From an uncultured Prevotellaceae bacterium (lineage in GTDB: Bacteria; Bacteroidota; Bacteroidia; Bacteroidales; Bacteroidaceae), in assembly GCA_945833925.1 (NCBI GenBank), contig CAMAFX010000010.1:1-54068 (forward strand): a DNA stretch of 54,068 nt, read 5' to 3'. The translations under genes were made by a program, and so were the position numbers. Below are positions 18,697 to 28,677 of this stretch, piece after piece. Positions within the stretch are counted from its first letter, which is position 1. Every line of letters starts with the position of its first letter. The notes under the pieces were generated by a model. The model was given only the letters and a program-made list of their open reading frames with translations. It did no database searches and had not been told where the DNA came from.

Positions 18697-21600
18697 ATGC
18701 GCTACTTTATATGCATTATTTCGTTTCTTCTGATGACCATCAGCGCCTCGGCACAGACTAAGGGCGCCAAGGAACTGGCAGCGATTCTGCGCTCGATGTT
18801 AGAACAGCAGAGTGTCATGCCAGACAGCATAATGCCCAACATCGCAAAACTGGAAAGACGCAAGAACCTGATTACCGACCCGACAGAAAGGGCTGTAAAC
18901 GAGGCGGCTCTTGGCTACCTGTATCAGGAGAACGCAAATATAAACGGGGCGACAGACTACAGGGAGAAGTCGGCAAGATGTTTCAGCAACGCCATGGCTG
19001 ACCTGAACATACTGCACCGGGCAAAGATCAGCCAGTGGCTGCCATTGCTGTCGAAGGGCAACGACGACGACATCTTCGACAACGACATGCTGATGGTTGT
19101 GTGGCGGGAGTCGGAGCAGACACGAATGTACATGGCAACGGAGATGAAGGGTGAGAACAACATACCGAAGATGAAGAACCTTATCGACTTCTATAAGGCT
19201 CAGGGTAACCGTGCCGCCGCGCTTGAACTCATTATCGACACACTGGTATGGACTCCGAGGGAGAAGAAGTACGAGACTCTGCTGGCACTGAAGGAGGAAT
19301 ATGCCAAGCAGAAGAACTGCGGCATAGTATATTACAATCTTGCTCAATGCGAGAAGGACACTGCAAGGATGATTGACTGGCTGGACGAGGGTGTGCGTCT
19401 GTATCCGAAATACAGGAAGAAGAGCGACTTGCAAAACTATAAGAGGATGCTGACGGAGCCTTCTGTTATGATGAAACTGAACACGCAGCGCCCCTACCCT
19501 GGCAAAGACTACAAGGTAACGTTCAGTGTCAGGAACGTCACCGAGATTATGTTTAGCGTATTGCAGATGCACAGCGACTACGACGTGGAAGAGTATTCGG
19601 AAGCCATGAACGAAAGCCAGTATCTTGCCCAGCACACGACAATGGTGTCGACGCAAAAGATTGTCTGCCACGAGCACAAGCCGTGGGAGACGTTCAAAGA
19701 AACGATAGACTGGAAGGCTCCACAACCTGGCAAATATGCCATACTGCTTTCCTCGAAGACAAAAGAGAAGTTAGCGAAGTCGGACGAGCCATACAGCATC
19801 GAGTATTTCATAACAAGCAGACTGCATACTGCCGCTATCGAACTGCCGGGAGAGACGGTACGCATAGCGGTGAGCGACGCACAAAGCGGAGCGCCAGTTG
19901 AAGGAGCGACGGTGAAACTGTTCCGCACGAACGACAAGGACACCACCTATACGAAAAGGCTCGTGACGAGACAAGACGGCACGGTGGACATCACGCCAAA
20001 CGACTATCCGAACACCGACAGACACCGCTCGATGTCGATGCACGTAGAACTGGGGGACGACCGCCATCTGCCAGACGAAACCATCTATCGCCCGAATGTG
20101 AGACGATACTCGGACGACAGGGAGCAGAAGACGAACATCTACACAGACAGGTCTATCTACCGCCCAGGTCAGACGGTGCACGTGGGCGGCGTGGAGAGCA
20201 AGAGGAAGAAATGGACGGAAAGCGTTGTCGCCAACAACACTCACAAGATTGACTTTTACAATGCGAAGCACGAGATAGAGCAATCCGTCGACGTAGAAAC
20301 CGACTCGATGGGAGTGTTCAGTACCGACTTCACTCTGCCCGAAGATTGTCTTACGGGTACATATTATATATATATAGACGACCGCATGGGCACTCATGTG
20401 AAAGTGGAGGAATACAAGCGCCCGACATTCGAGATAAGCCTCGACCAGCCACGACTGAGCAGCGACGACAACAGGGTAATCCTGTCGGGAACTGCCACAT
20501 CATACAGCGGAGTGCCTGTGAGGGGTGCAAGGGTGACAGGAAAATACAACTGGAAAGACATCATCTTCTACTGGCGCCGCAAGACACAGAAGGACAGGCT
20601 TGAACTGAATACGGACACAGTAACCACCGACGAGAATGGACACTTTGAGGTGACTATCCCCTACTGGGACGATATCAGCGACAACGAACCATACTCATAC
20701 TACAACGGAAAGGTTCTCTTCGCGTCATTCGACATAACAAGTGCGGCTGGCGAGACGCACAATGAGACACTGTCGAACTACATCTGCAAGCGTTCACTGT
20801 CTGTACTGGTTAATCTGCCCGGCATCTCGCAAGGCGAGAAAATCATAGACAAGGACAAGCATGAAGACTGGAGCATCATATTGAACACATCAACAGGCAA
20901 GACCATCGAAGGAGACTTGCAGATGAAGTTCATGCGGGATGGAAAGGTTGTGCATGAATGTGTGGAGAAGAGTGGCGAAAACATCAAGACCGACTTCCTC
21001 GGCAGCCTGGCATCTGGCAGGTACGACCTCAGCATAACTGCCACGGCAAAGCGCAGCGACGAGGAGAAAGCCATCATCGACACGGCATCTGCCAGCATGA
21101 AACTGATACTGTTCAGCAGAAGCGACAGCCGACCAGTCATCGACACAGCACTGTGGTTCTACGCACCAGACACCGACCTGCAGCGTGGCAAGAGTTGCAA
21201 GGTGCAGATTGGTTCGTCGCGCGACGCCTACATATACGTCACGCTTGCCTGCAACGACAAGGTGATAGAGGACAAGCTGTTACACGTAAACGACAGTATA
21301 GTCAACTTCGACGTGAAATACGACGAGACATATGGGGACGGAGTGACACTGGTGGTGGCAACGGTGAACCAGAACAGAATGTTACGCCAGCATGCGACTT
21401 TCTACGCCCCCCTGCCCGACAAGCAACTGAAGCACAGATGGATAACCTTCCGCGACCATCTTCTGCCGGGACAGAAGGAGACCTGGCAACTGGAACTGAC
21501 GCGACCAGACGGCAAACCGGCAACGGCAAACCTGATGGCATCGCTGTATGATGCCTCGCTCGATGCCATATATGGTCACGGATGGAGTTTTACGCATAAT

Positions 21601-24234
21601 CTGCAGCGCGACATAGCATACTACCATTACTCTCCATTCTTCCACGACCGTTCGTTCTGGATATGGAAGAACTTCGAGCTATATCCGATAAATGACAAAG
21701 CCTTCTTCAACACCACATTTGACAGCGAACTGTTCATTAACCTGCCGTACGGCTACCTCAGGAGAGGGGCGACAGGAAGCGTCAAGATGAGCACAAAGGG
21801 AGGAGTACGAACACGAGTAAGCGAGGCATATACCGACTCGTATGCCGGACCAGTGGCAAACGCACTGTACTTACAGGAAAAATTGGCTGCCACAGCCACC
21901 GCCGCAGGAACCGAAAGTGCTTCCCAGGAGTTGGAAAGCCTGGACGAGGCGAACACTATCGACGACGTGACGCTGAATGGTGTTGGAATGCGTGAGAACT
22001 TCGACGAGACGGCATTCTTCATGCCATCGCTGCGCACCGACAAGAATGGAAAGGTAAGCATCTCGTTCCAATTGCCCGAGAGTCTGACCACATGGCGACT
22101 GTTGGGACTGGCACACACGCAGGACATGCTCACGACCATCCTGAACGAGAAGGTCGTAGCACAGAAGAACCTGATGGCGCAGGTTATGATGCCACGCTTC
22201 CTGAGACAGGGCGACAAGGCTACCATAGCAGCCGAAATACACAACATTGGCACTGGCGGCGAAGGTGATGCCACGAGCGGAAAGACGGAAAAGGGCATTG
22301 CCGTACTGACCATCCTCGACGCCAAGACGGAGAAGGTTCTGTCACGCCAGAAGGTGCACTTCACGCTGGAGGCAAAGACTGACACCACATACATCTTCCC
22401 ATTCAACGTTCCTGCCAACATAGACATGCTTATCTGCCGGTGGGAGGCAGAGGGAACTACCTGCAGCGACGGCGAGCAGCACTACCTGCCATCGCTCAGC
22501 ACCAACGAGTGGATTACCGACAGCCGTGCTCTGTGCTACTACGCACCTGGCACATACGAGGAGAACATAAAGAAAATGTTCGACGTAAGAAACGCCACAA
22601 ACAAACGACTCACCGTTGAGTATGTGGACAACCCCGTCTGGTATGCCGTGCAGGCTCTGCCATCATTGGCATGGCCCAAGTACGAGGACGCCTTTTCGCT
22701 CGTAACTGCCTATTACTCTGGCTGTATGTCAGACTTGATGGTTAAGACAACCCCACAGATTGCCGAGACAATAAAACTTTGGAAATCCGAGCAGAAGGAG
22801 TCTCAAGGCAAACTGAGCCAGAACGAGAATCTGAAGAACATAGCTGTAAGCGAGACACCATGGGCAGCAGAGGCTGAAGCAGAGGAGACGAGAATCAGTC
22901 GCCTCTCAACGCTGCTTGACGAAAGCACGCAGAAGAGTCTGCAAAAGGAATACTTGGACCGCATACGCAACCTGCAGCACGCAGACGGTTCCATATCGTG
23001 GTACCCCGGCATGACGGGCAGTTACTACCTGACACGCGAGGTGGCATTCCTGCTGACACGCCTGAACGTGCTGACCGGCAAGACTGCATCGAGCATCCTC
23101 GGCAAAGCCATCGACTACATACGCGAGGACAAGCCAACAACGCTTTGCGCAGGCACGCTGCGCTATCTCTACATACTGAAGGCTGGTGGAGTCGAACTGA
23201 ACAAGCAGGACCGTCACAATGCCGACTCGCTGATAAAGGTTCTGCGCAAACACCCCGAACAATTGTCGCTGGAGGAAAGAGCACTGGCAAGCATCGTGCT
23301 GCTGAAGAGCGGGCACGTGAAGGACGCCAGGAAGTATCTGGAAACGGTGAAGAAATTCCTCGTAACAGACAAGGACGGACTGACCTACTTCAACTTCCCG
23401 CAAGGAAGCAGCCGAAGCATTGACCGAAAACTGCACATACTGGTCCAGGCAATGGAGGCTCTGTCGACATTCTGCACCTACGAGGAGGAGAACAACGTGA
23501 AGAGCACGGAAAACAGGGAACTGCTGAGAGGTATGCAGAAATACCTGCTCAAACAAAAGAGGACAACAGGATGGAGCACGCCGATGAACACCGCCAACGC
23601 CATCTACGCGTTGCTGCTCGGCAACAGTTGCGACATCAGCAACGAACAGCAAAGCACCGTGGCTATACGAACCAAATCGGGCAGCAACACCCTGTCGGAC
23701 AGCAGCAAGCCGTTCGGATACATACGCCACCAGCAGGAGGTGGAGGACGGCAACACTCCTCAATCGCTGAAGATTGTGAAGAAGGACAACAAGGAGAGTT
23801 GGGGTGCCATCTACGCACAGTATCAGGCACCTGCATCGGAGATAAAGGGCAACAGTGCGGAACTGGAGATAAAGGTTGACTGGAAGGACGCAAATCTGAA
23901 GGTAGGAGACCATACAAAGGTACGCTACACCATCGTGGCACACAACGACTTCGAGTATGTACACATACACGCGCCACGTCCAGCCTGCTTCGAACCGTCA
24001 AACCAACTGTCGGGCTACAATTATTCCAACGGACTGGGATTCTACCGCGCTGTCAAGGATGCGTCGACAGACTATTTCATTGACCGCCTGCCACGTGGCA
24101 CATACACTCTGGAAGAAGACGTGTTCGTTGACCGCTCAGGCGTATACACGACTGGAATATCGACTGTAGAATGCCTCTACGCACCCGAATACAAAGCAAA
24201 CACCAAAGATGCCAGGATAACTTGTCATCAATAA
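18697..24234 (+). CDS. Giant alpha-2-macroglobulin-like protein, no thioester motif
   Basis: A 1845-residue exported protein of the bacterial alpha-2-macroglobulin superfamily, thought to trap proteases at the cell surface or in the periplasm. Residues 1-19 form a signal peptide (MRYFICIISFLLMTISASA). Helical/TPR-like sequence fills ~20-260. Macroglobulin domains include the MG2 hallmark TDRSIYRPGQTVHVGG near 480. The A2M domain near 1100-1160 has FDETAFFMPSLRTDKNGKV and LPESLTTWRLLGLAHT. The helical domain that in classical members carries CxEQ follows near 1300-1640. Here the equivalent stretch reads LAWPKYEDAFSLVTAYYSG, so no covalent thioester is expected. No pbpC partner is nearby. A DUF4837 lipoprotein gene follows after 57 bases, probably co-transcribed. 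Confidence 0.87.
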   Translation: MRYFICIISFLLMTISASAQTKGAKELAAILRSMLEQQSVMPDSIMPNIAKLERRKNLITDPTERAVNEAALGYLYQENANINGATDYREKSARCFSNAMADLNILHRAKISQWLPLLSKGNDDDIFDNDMLMVVWRESEQTRMYMATEMKGENNIPKMKNLIDFYKAQGNRAAALELIIDTLVWTPREKKYETLLALKEEYAKQKNCGIVYYNLAQCEKDTARMIDWLDEGVRLYPKYRKKSDLQNYKRMLTEPSVMMKLNTQRPYPGKDYKVTFSVRNVTEIMFSVLQMHSDYDVEEYSEAMNESQYLAQHTTMVSTQKIVCHEHKPWETFKETIDWKAPQPGKYAILLSSKTKEKLAKSDEPYSIEYFITSRLHTAAIELPGETVRIAVSDAQSGAPVEGATVKLFRTNDKDTTYTKRLVTRQDGTVDITPNDYPNTDRHRSMSMHVELGDDRHLPDETIYRPNVRRYSDDREQKTNIYTDRSIYRPGQTVHVGGVESKRKKWTESVVANNTHKIDFYNAKHEIEQSVDVETDSMGVFSTDFTLPEDCLTGTYYIYIDDRMGTHVKVEEYKRPTFEISLDQPRLSSDDNRVILSGTATSYSGVPVRGARVTGKYNWKDIIFYWRRKTQKDRLELNTDTVTTDENGHFEVTIPYWDDISDNEPYSYYNGKVLFASFDITSAAGETHNETLSNYICKRSLSVLVNLPGISQGEKIIDKDKHEDWSIILNTSTGKTIEGDLQMKFMRDGKVVHECVEKSGENIKTDFLGSLASGRYDLSITATAKRSDEEKAIIDTASASMKLILFSRSDSRPVIDTALWFYAPDTDLQRGKSCKVQIGSSRDAYIYVTLACNDKVIEDKLLHVNDSIVNFDVKYDETYGDGVTLVVATVNQNRMLRQHATFYAPLPDKQLKHRWITFRDHLLPGQKETWQLELTRPDGKPATANLMASLYDASLDAIYGHGWSFTHNLQRDIAYYHYSPFFHDRSFWIWKNFELYPINDKAFFNTTFDSELFINLPYGYLRRGATGSVKMSTKGGVRTRVSEAYTDSYAGPVANALYLQEKLAATATAAGTESASQELESLDEANTIDDVTLNGVGMRENFDETAFFMPSLRTDKNGKVSISFQLPESLTTWRLLGLAHTQDMLTTILNEKVVAQKNLMAQVMMPRFLRQGDKATIAAEIHNIGTGGEGDATSGKTEKGIAVLTILDAKTEKVLSRQKVHFTLEAKTDTTYIFPFNVPANIDMLICRWEAEGTTCSDGEQHYLPSLSTNEWITDSRALCYYAPGTYEENIKKMFDVRNATNKRLTVEYVDNPVWYAVQALPSLAWPKYEDAFSLVTAYYSGCMSDLMVKTTPQIAETIKLWKSEQKESQGKLSQNENLKNIAVSETPWAAEAEAEETRISRLSTLLDESTQKSLQKEYLDRIRNLQHADGSISWYPGMTGSYYLTREVAFLLTRLNVLTGKTASSILGKAIDYIREDKPTTLCAGTLRYLYILKAGGVELNKQDRHNADSLIKVLRKHPEQLSLEERALASIVLLKSGHVKDARKYLETVKKFLVTDKDGLTYFNFPQGSSRSIDRKLHILVQAMEALSTFCTYEEENNVKSTENRELLRGMQKYLLKQKRTTGWSTPMNTANAIYALLLGNSCDISNEQQSTVAIRTKSGSNTLSDSSKPFGYIRHQQEVEDGNTPQSLKIVKKDNKESWGAIYAQYQAPASEIKGNSAELEIKVDWKDANLKVGDHTKVRYTIVAHNDFEYVHIHAPRPACFEPSNQLSGYNYSNGLGFYRAVKDASTDYFIDRLPRGTYTLEEDVFVDRSGVYTTGISTVECLYAPEYKANTKDARITCHQ

Positions 24235-24291
24235 TTCGGGACAGTCGGACAGTCTAACCTATATAATTCATACTTAATTTACTATTTTCTT

Positions 24292-25347
24292 ATGAAGAAC
24301 TTACATCTTATAGCATTGGCGGTCATCCTTGCCCTTGCATCGTGCATGGAAAAGAAAGACGGTCAGAGAAAGGAATCGAAAGTAGCATCGATAGGACAGC
24401 CAAGCGAAGTTCTACTTGTTACCGACACGAAGGTGTTGAACAGTGCGGCAAAGGACTCGCTCGAGGAGATGCTTACCATAAACGTACCGGGACTGAACCA
24501 GGGAGAGGACTTCTTCAGGATGTCGCGCATACCCGAGTCTATGGACCAGAAGGACTTCCAGAAGATACACAGCAGACTGCTGGTTAAGGTGAACAGCAAA
24601 TTGAAGGAGGTGACACTGGGCAGTGCGAAGAACGTGCACGCCAACCCCCAACTGGAGGTGATGCTGACCGGTCCCTCTGCCGATGCCATAACGAAATACC
24701 TGAGCAGCCATGCCGACCACATTCGCGACTTGCTGCTCCAGTCTCAACTGGACATGCAGACAACCTACCTGAAGGGGCATTTCTCGAAGGAGGTTCGCAA
24801 GGACCTGAAGCAGATGTTCGGCTATGCCATCGACGCACCCGAAGAAATCAAGTTCACGAAGAAGGGCGAGAACTGTCTGTGGGCAAGTTCGCGCACACAG
24901 GACAAGCAACTCAATATGGTGTTCTATGCCGTGCCGCTTGACAACAATATGCCAATGGAATGCCTCGGCAACGACAGCAGGCTGACACTGCAGGAAGAGG
25001 ACATGATGGTAAGATTTCTTGCCACTCTGCGCGATTCGGTAATGATGGAGAACATTCCCGGCAGCAAGCCTGACCAGTGGATGGAAACCACATGGGAGGA
25101 CGAAACGCCGATAGCCATGGTAAGAAAAACAGCACTGAACGGCAACCGTGCCATAGAGATGAGGGGACTGTGGCAGATGAGAAACGGTGCCATGGGCGGT
25201 CCGTTCGTGTCGGTTGCACAGATTGACCGAAAGAAAAACCTGCTCTTTGTGGCAGAGGGCTTTGTGTATTCGCCTGGAACGACGAAGCGCGATCTGGTAA
25301 GAAAACTGGAGGCATCGTTCAGGACACTGACCGGCATCGGGCAATAA
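24292..25347 (+). CDS. DUF4837 family lipoprotein
   Basis: A 351-residue predicted lipoprotein. The signal MKNLHLIALAVILALASC ends in a clean lipobox (LASC, Cys 18), followed by a charged EKKDGQRKE tether. The rest matches my memory of DUF4837, a Bacteroidetes-only family: IGQPSEVLLVTD near the start, GLNQGEDFFRMSRIP, and a late WMETTWEDETP / RGLWQMRNGAMGGPFVS block. Its function is unknown. It is the likely second gene of the alpha-2-macroglobulin unit; the DUF1573 gene downstream has its own promoter. Confidence 0.8.
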   Translation: MKNLHLIALAVILALASCMEKKDGQRKESKVASIGQPSEVLLVTDTKVLNSAAKDSLEEMLTINVPGLNQGEDFFRMSRIPESMDQKDFQKIHSRLLVKVNSKLKEVTLGSAKNVHANPQLEVMLTGPSADAITKYLSSHADHIRDLLLQSQLDMQTTYLKGHFSKEVRKDLKQMFGYAIDAPEEIKFTKKGENCLWASSRTQDKQLNMVFYAVPLDNNMPMECLGNDSRLTLQEEDMMVRFLATLRDSVMMENIPGSKPDQWMETTWEDETPIAMVRKTALNGNRAIEMRGLWQMRNGAMGGPFVSVAQIDRKKNLLFVAEGFVYSPGTTKRDLVRKLEASFRTLTGIGQ

Positions 25348-25407
25348 GCACAAGCCGACGGCATATGCTGAAGCCTGAGACACAATGTCAAATTCAGCGA
25401 GCATAGA

Positions 25408-25439
25408 TTTGGCATTCTCACAAAAGAATCGTATCTTTG
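25408..25439 (+). promoter_or_regulatory. Promoter of the DUF1573 gene
   Basis: TTTG (25408-25411), 20 bases, TATCTTTG (25432-25439). It matches both parts of the consensus and points to transcription from about 25443. Confidence 0.75.
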
Positions 25440-25476
25440 CACAATAAATGATTTATTTAAGCACGTGTTCGGAATT

Positions 25477-26559
25477 ATGATACGCAAGATATTTGCCCTT
25501 TTCATACTCTCTGTTATCTGTCTCGGAACGAGGGCACAGGCACAGTTTGTTGTTGACAACGCCACCAACCGCGTAGGCGAGATAATGTTTCAGTCGCCCA
25601 AGCAGGTTGTGTTCAACTTCAAGAACAAAGGCAACAGGGCAATGCAGATTATCGACGTGAAGGCTGCATGCGGATGCACAAAAGCAGAATGGACAAAGGG
25701 AAACATTGCGCCTGGCGACAAGGGTCAGATAAAGGTTGTGTATGACGCCAAGACTCTGGGCACATTCACCAAGGAACTTGCCGTCTTCCACACCGCGTCT
25801 TCCGACCCAACATACATCACCATAGAGGGACGAGTGGTGACATCGCTTCTGGACTACTCGGGCGACTTCCCCATCGACCTTGGCAACATCAGAATCAACA
25901 AGAACTACGTTGAGTTTGACGACGTAAACCGTGGCGACCATCCCGTGGCAGAGATTCAGGTGTTCAACCAGGAAAGAACACCTTACAGACCTGAACTGAT
26001 GCACCTGCCTGCATACCTCAGCATGGAAAGCGTACCAGAGGTTATTGCCGGCGGACGCTCAGGAAAGATACTCCTGACACTGAACAGCGAGAAACTGGGA
26101 CTGCTCGGACTTAACCAGACGAGAGTGTTCATTTCGCGATTCATGGGCGATAAGGTTGGCGATGACAACGAGATTCTCGTTTCCTCTGTTCTGCTGCCCG
26201 ACTTCTCGAAACTGACTGCAAGTCAACTGGAAAGAGCGCCCAAGATGGAGTTCTCGCACAGCAAGGTAAGTTTCGGACCGATGAACGGCAAGAGCAAGCA
26301 GAAACAAAGTATATATATCACAAACTCGGGCAAGGAGACTCTAAACATACGTACCGTACAGGTCTTCAATCAAGCCATCTCCGTAAGCCTCGGCAACCGC
26401 ACACTGGAACCTGGCAAGTACACGGAACTGAAGATTACCGTAAACGCAAAGTATCTGAAGAAGGCGAAGAGCCAGCCACGAGTGCTGCTCATATCCAACG
26501 ACCCGGCAAACCCCAAGCAGGTTATCCAGGTTGATGTTGCCGACTGGAACAACAAATAA
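25477..26559 (+). CDS. Secreted DUF1573 protein
   Basis: A 360-residue exported protein. The signal peptide is MIRKIFALFILSVICLGTRA. DUF1573 (Ig-like, ASH/MSP-type fold) begins at about residue 45, with FKNKGNRAMQIIDVKAACGCTKAEW, where the CGC pair is the family signature, and GDKGQIKVVYDAKTLGTF. A second, related Ig-like module near 265-355 has SIYITNSGKETLNIRTVQV and ISNDPANPKQ. ATG 25477 is preferred since it starts the signal peptide cleanly; GTG 25465 in frame is the alternative. The role is unknown; the family is abundant in Bacteroidetes envelopes. meaB follows after 89 bases with no promoter box seen. Confidence 0.82.
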   Translation: MIRKIFALFILSVICLGTRAQAQFVVDNATNRVGEIMFQSPKQVVFNFKNKGNRAMQIIDVKAACGCTKAEWTKGNIAPGDKGQIKVVYDAKTLGTFTKELAVFHTASSDPTYITIEGRVVTSLLDYSGDFPIDLGNIRINKNYVEFDDVNRGDHPVAEIQVFNQERTPYRPELMHLPAYLSMESVPEVIAGGRSGKILLTLNSEKLGLLGLNQTRVFISRFMGDKVGDDNEILVSSVLLPDFSKLTASQLERAPKMEFSHSKVSFGPMNGKSKQKQSIYITNSGKETLNIRTVQVFNQAISVSLGNRTLEPGKYTELKITVNAKYLKKAKSQPRVLLISNDPANPKQVIQVDVADWNNK

Positions 26560-26648
26560 GAATTCAGCAGACCGTAATTCGCAGAAACTGCATCTGCCTG
26601 TTTTCGTCAACATACAACAACATACCGAAACAAAAATTTCTCATAACC

Positions 26649-27746
26649 ATGGAGCATCCCGAAAACTCATCAGAATACGCAGGACTGGTTGTCAACGACG
26701 GAGTAGAACAGCCATCCAACGTCAATCCTTACCTGCAACGCAACCGCTTTGCACGCAAGCAACTCACTGCCAACGACTATGTGGAAGGCATACTGAAGGG
26801 TAACTCTTCAATACTTGGACAGGCAGTGACTCTTGTCGAGAGCACCAACCCCGCCCATCAGGTAATAGCACAGGAGGTAATAGAGAAATGTCTGCCATAC
26901 AGCGGAAACTCTATCCGAGTGGGAATAAGCGGAGTGCCCGGAGCAGGCAAGAGTACCAGCATAGACGAATTCGGACTTCATATACTTAAGGAACACGGAG
27001 GCAAACTTGCCGTACTTGCCATCGACCCCTCGAGCGAAAGGACCAAGGGCAGTATTCTGGGTGACAAGACGCGTATGGAGAAACTCTCTGTTCACCCCGA
27101 CTCTTTCATCCGCCCCAGCCCATCGGCAGGAAGTCTGGGCGGTGTGGCACGCAAGACACGCGAGACGATAATCCTTTGCGAGGCTGCCGGATATGACAAG
27201 ATATTTGTGGAGACGGTGGGTGTAGGACAAAGCGAAACGGCATGCCACTCGATGGTGGACTTCTTCCTTCTGATACAACTTGCAGGAACCGGCGACGAAC
27301 TGCAAGGCATCAAGCGAGGCATCATGGAGATGGCCGACGGAATCGTGATAAACAAATGTGACGGCAACAACGTGGACAAGTGCCAGTTGGCTGCCACTCA
27401 GTTCAGAAACGCACTGCATCTCTTCCCTATGCCCGAGAGCGGCTGGCAGCCACAAGTGCTGACATACAGCGGTTTCTACGGCCTCGGTATCAAGGAGATA
27501 TGGGATATGGTGTATAAATACGTCGACTTCGCCAAAGGCAATGGATACTTTGAGTACAGACGCAACGAACAGGCGAAATACTGGATGTACGAAAGTATTA
27601 ACGAGCAACTGCGCAACAGTTTCTTCCAGAACAAGACAATAGAGGATATGCTTATTGCCGAGGAAAGAAGTGTGCTGGCAGGTCAGAAGACATCATTCAT
27701 TGCTGCCAAGCAACTGCTCGATGCGTATTTTGCACTCCTCCATTAA
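26649..27746 (+). CDS. meaB: Methylmalonyl-CoA mutase-associated GTPase MeaB
   Basis: G3E-family P-loop GTPase that guards and reloads the B12-dependent methylmalonyl-CoA mutase. Motifs are Walker A GVPGAGKST (~98-106), AIDPSSERTKGSILGDKTRM, ETVGVGQSE (switch/Walker B) and NKCDGNN (base specificity). The length of 365 residues includes a 40-residue N-terminal extension relative to short MeaB forms. The mutase genes are not in the window; the succinate-propionate route typical of Prevotella would supply its partner. The last 54 bases overlap ispH on the opposite strand. Confidence 0.93.
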   Translation: MEHPENSSEYAGLVVNDGVEQPSNVNPYLQRNRFARKQLTANDYVEGILKGNSSILGQAVTLVESTNPAHQVIAQEVIEKCLPYSGNSIRVGISGVPGAGKSTSIDEFGLHILKEHGGKLAVLAIDPSSERTKGSILGDKTRMEKLSVHPDSFIRPSPSAGSLGGVARKTRETIILCEAAGYDKIFVETVGVGQSETACHSMVDFFLLIQLAGTGDELQGIKRGIMEMADGIVINKCDGNNVDKCQLAATQFRNALHLFPMPESGWQPQVLTYSGFYGLGIKEIWDMVYKYVDFAKGNGYFEYRRNEQAKYWMYESINEQLRNSFFQNKTIEDMLIAEERSVLAGQKTSFIAAKQLLDAYFALLH

Positions 27747-28565
27747 CCATTTGGGAGTACTGGTGGCACCACAGATGCCAACCGAATCATAATTCTCCAG
27801 CCAGCGGAAATCTATTTCGCTGGCTGCGTCTATCATATAGGAGCGTGGATTGACCTTGACACACTGCTCGAACAAGGCTCGTCCGTTACTGCTTTTCTTT
27901 CCGCACACAAAAAGCACCACGTCGTGACGCGAGGCAAACTCGCGGATGTTCGGCATCCGGTTGGCAACCTGACGGCAGATGGTGTCGTAATACTGAAAGG
28001 TTGCCGTTGGGCTTATTCTCTGCTTGATATTTTCTACCACTTGTCTGAAACCATCAAGCGACTTTGTGGTCTGCGAGTACAGGCAGATGTTGCGGCTGAA
28101 GTCGAGTTTCTCCACCTCGTCGGGAGTCTCTATGACAATGGCGTGGCCGTCTGTCTGCCCTACCAGCCCCAGCACCTCCGCATGGCCGTTCTTGCCAAAG
28201 ATGACAATCTGGTTCTTGTGCTCGGGGTCGGAGTCGTACTCCTTCTTTATTCTTTCCTGAAGATGAAGCACTACGGAACAGGTTGCATCGACAAGGTCAA
28301 GATTGTTTTCGCGCGCAGTCTCATAGGTGCTTGGCGGTTCACCATGGGCACGGAGAAGCACAGTGGCATTCTTCATCTTGTTGAATCCGTCGTGCTCTAT
28401 GGTTATCAGTCCCATCTTCTGAAGACGGTTGCACTCCTGTCCGTTATGTACAATGTCGCCCAGACAATACAGGGTTTTACCTGCCCCGAGTTCTTCCTCT
28501 GCCTTGCTGATGGCTCTCGTCACACCCGGACAGAAACCTGAGCCTTGATCTATCTCTATCTTCAC
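27693..28565 (-). CDS. ispH: 4-hydroxy-3-methylbut-2-enyl diphosphate reductase
   Basis: Last enzyme of the MEP isoprenoid pathway, a [4Fe-4S] protein that makes IPP and DMAPP from HMBPP. At 290 residues it opens MKIEIDQGSGFCPGVTRAIS. The three cluster cysteines are visible at C12 (GFCPGV), C96 (DATCSVV) and C196 (YDTICRQ). LRAHGEPPS, KNGHAEVLGLVG and CGKKSSNGRALFE are further family blocks. It is the third gene of porQ-cmk-ispH, an order I recall as conserved in Bacteroidales. Its 3' end overlaps convergent meaB by 54 bases. A polyprenyl synthase that would use its products is at 31461. Confidence 0.95.
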   Translation of the reverse strand: MKIEIDQGSGFCPGVTRAISKAEEELGAGKTLYCLGDIVHNGQECNRLQKMGLITIEHDGFNKMKNATVLLRAHGEPPSTYETARENNLDLVDATCSVVLHLQERIKKEYDSDPEHKNQIVIFGKNGHAEVLGLVGQTDGHAIVIETPDEVEKLDFSRNICLYSQTTKSLDGFRQVVENIKQRISPTATFQYYDTICRQVANRMPNIREFASRHDVVLFVCGKKSSNGRALFEQCVKVNPRSYMIDAASEIDFRWLENYDSVGICGATSTPKWLMEECKIRIEQLLGSNE

Positions 28566-28585
28566 GTCAGAACATTTTTTGTAAT

Positions 28586-28677
28586 TGACTACTGCTGAAC
28601 AGCCTTCCTTACCTAATCTTTATGCGAATGACTACTGCTGAACAGCCTTCCTTGCCAAACCTTTATGCGATTGACTA
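28586..28677 (-). repeat. 43-base tandem repeat between cmk and ispH
   Basis: Two near-identical 43-base units start at 28586 and 28629 (plus-strand TGACTACTGCTGAACAGCC...). A third, truncated copy starts at 28672 and includes the cmk stop codon. Four bases differ between the two full units. On the transcribed minus strand each unit can form a small GCTG-TT-CAGC hairpin. It fills almost the whole cmk-ispH gap. Confidence 0.85.
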
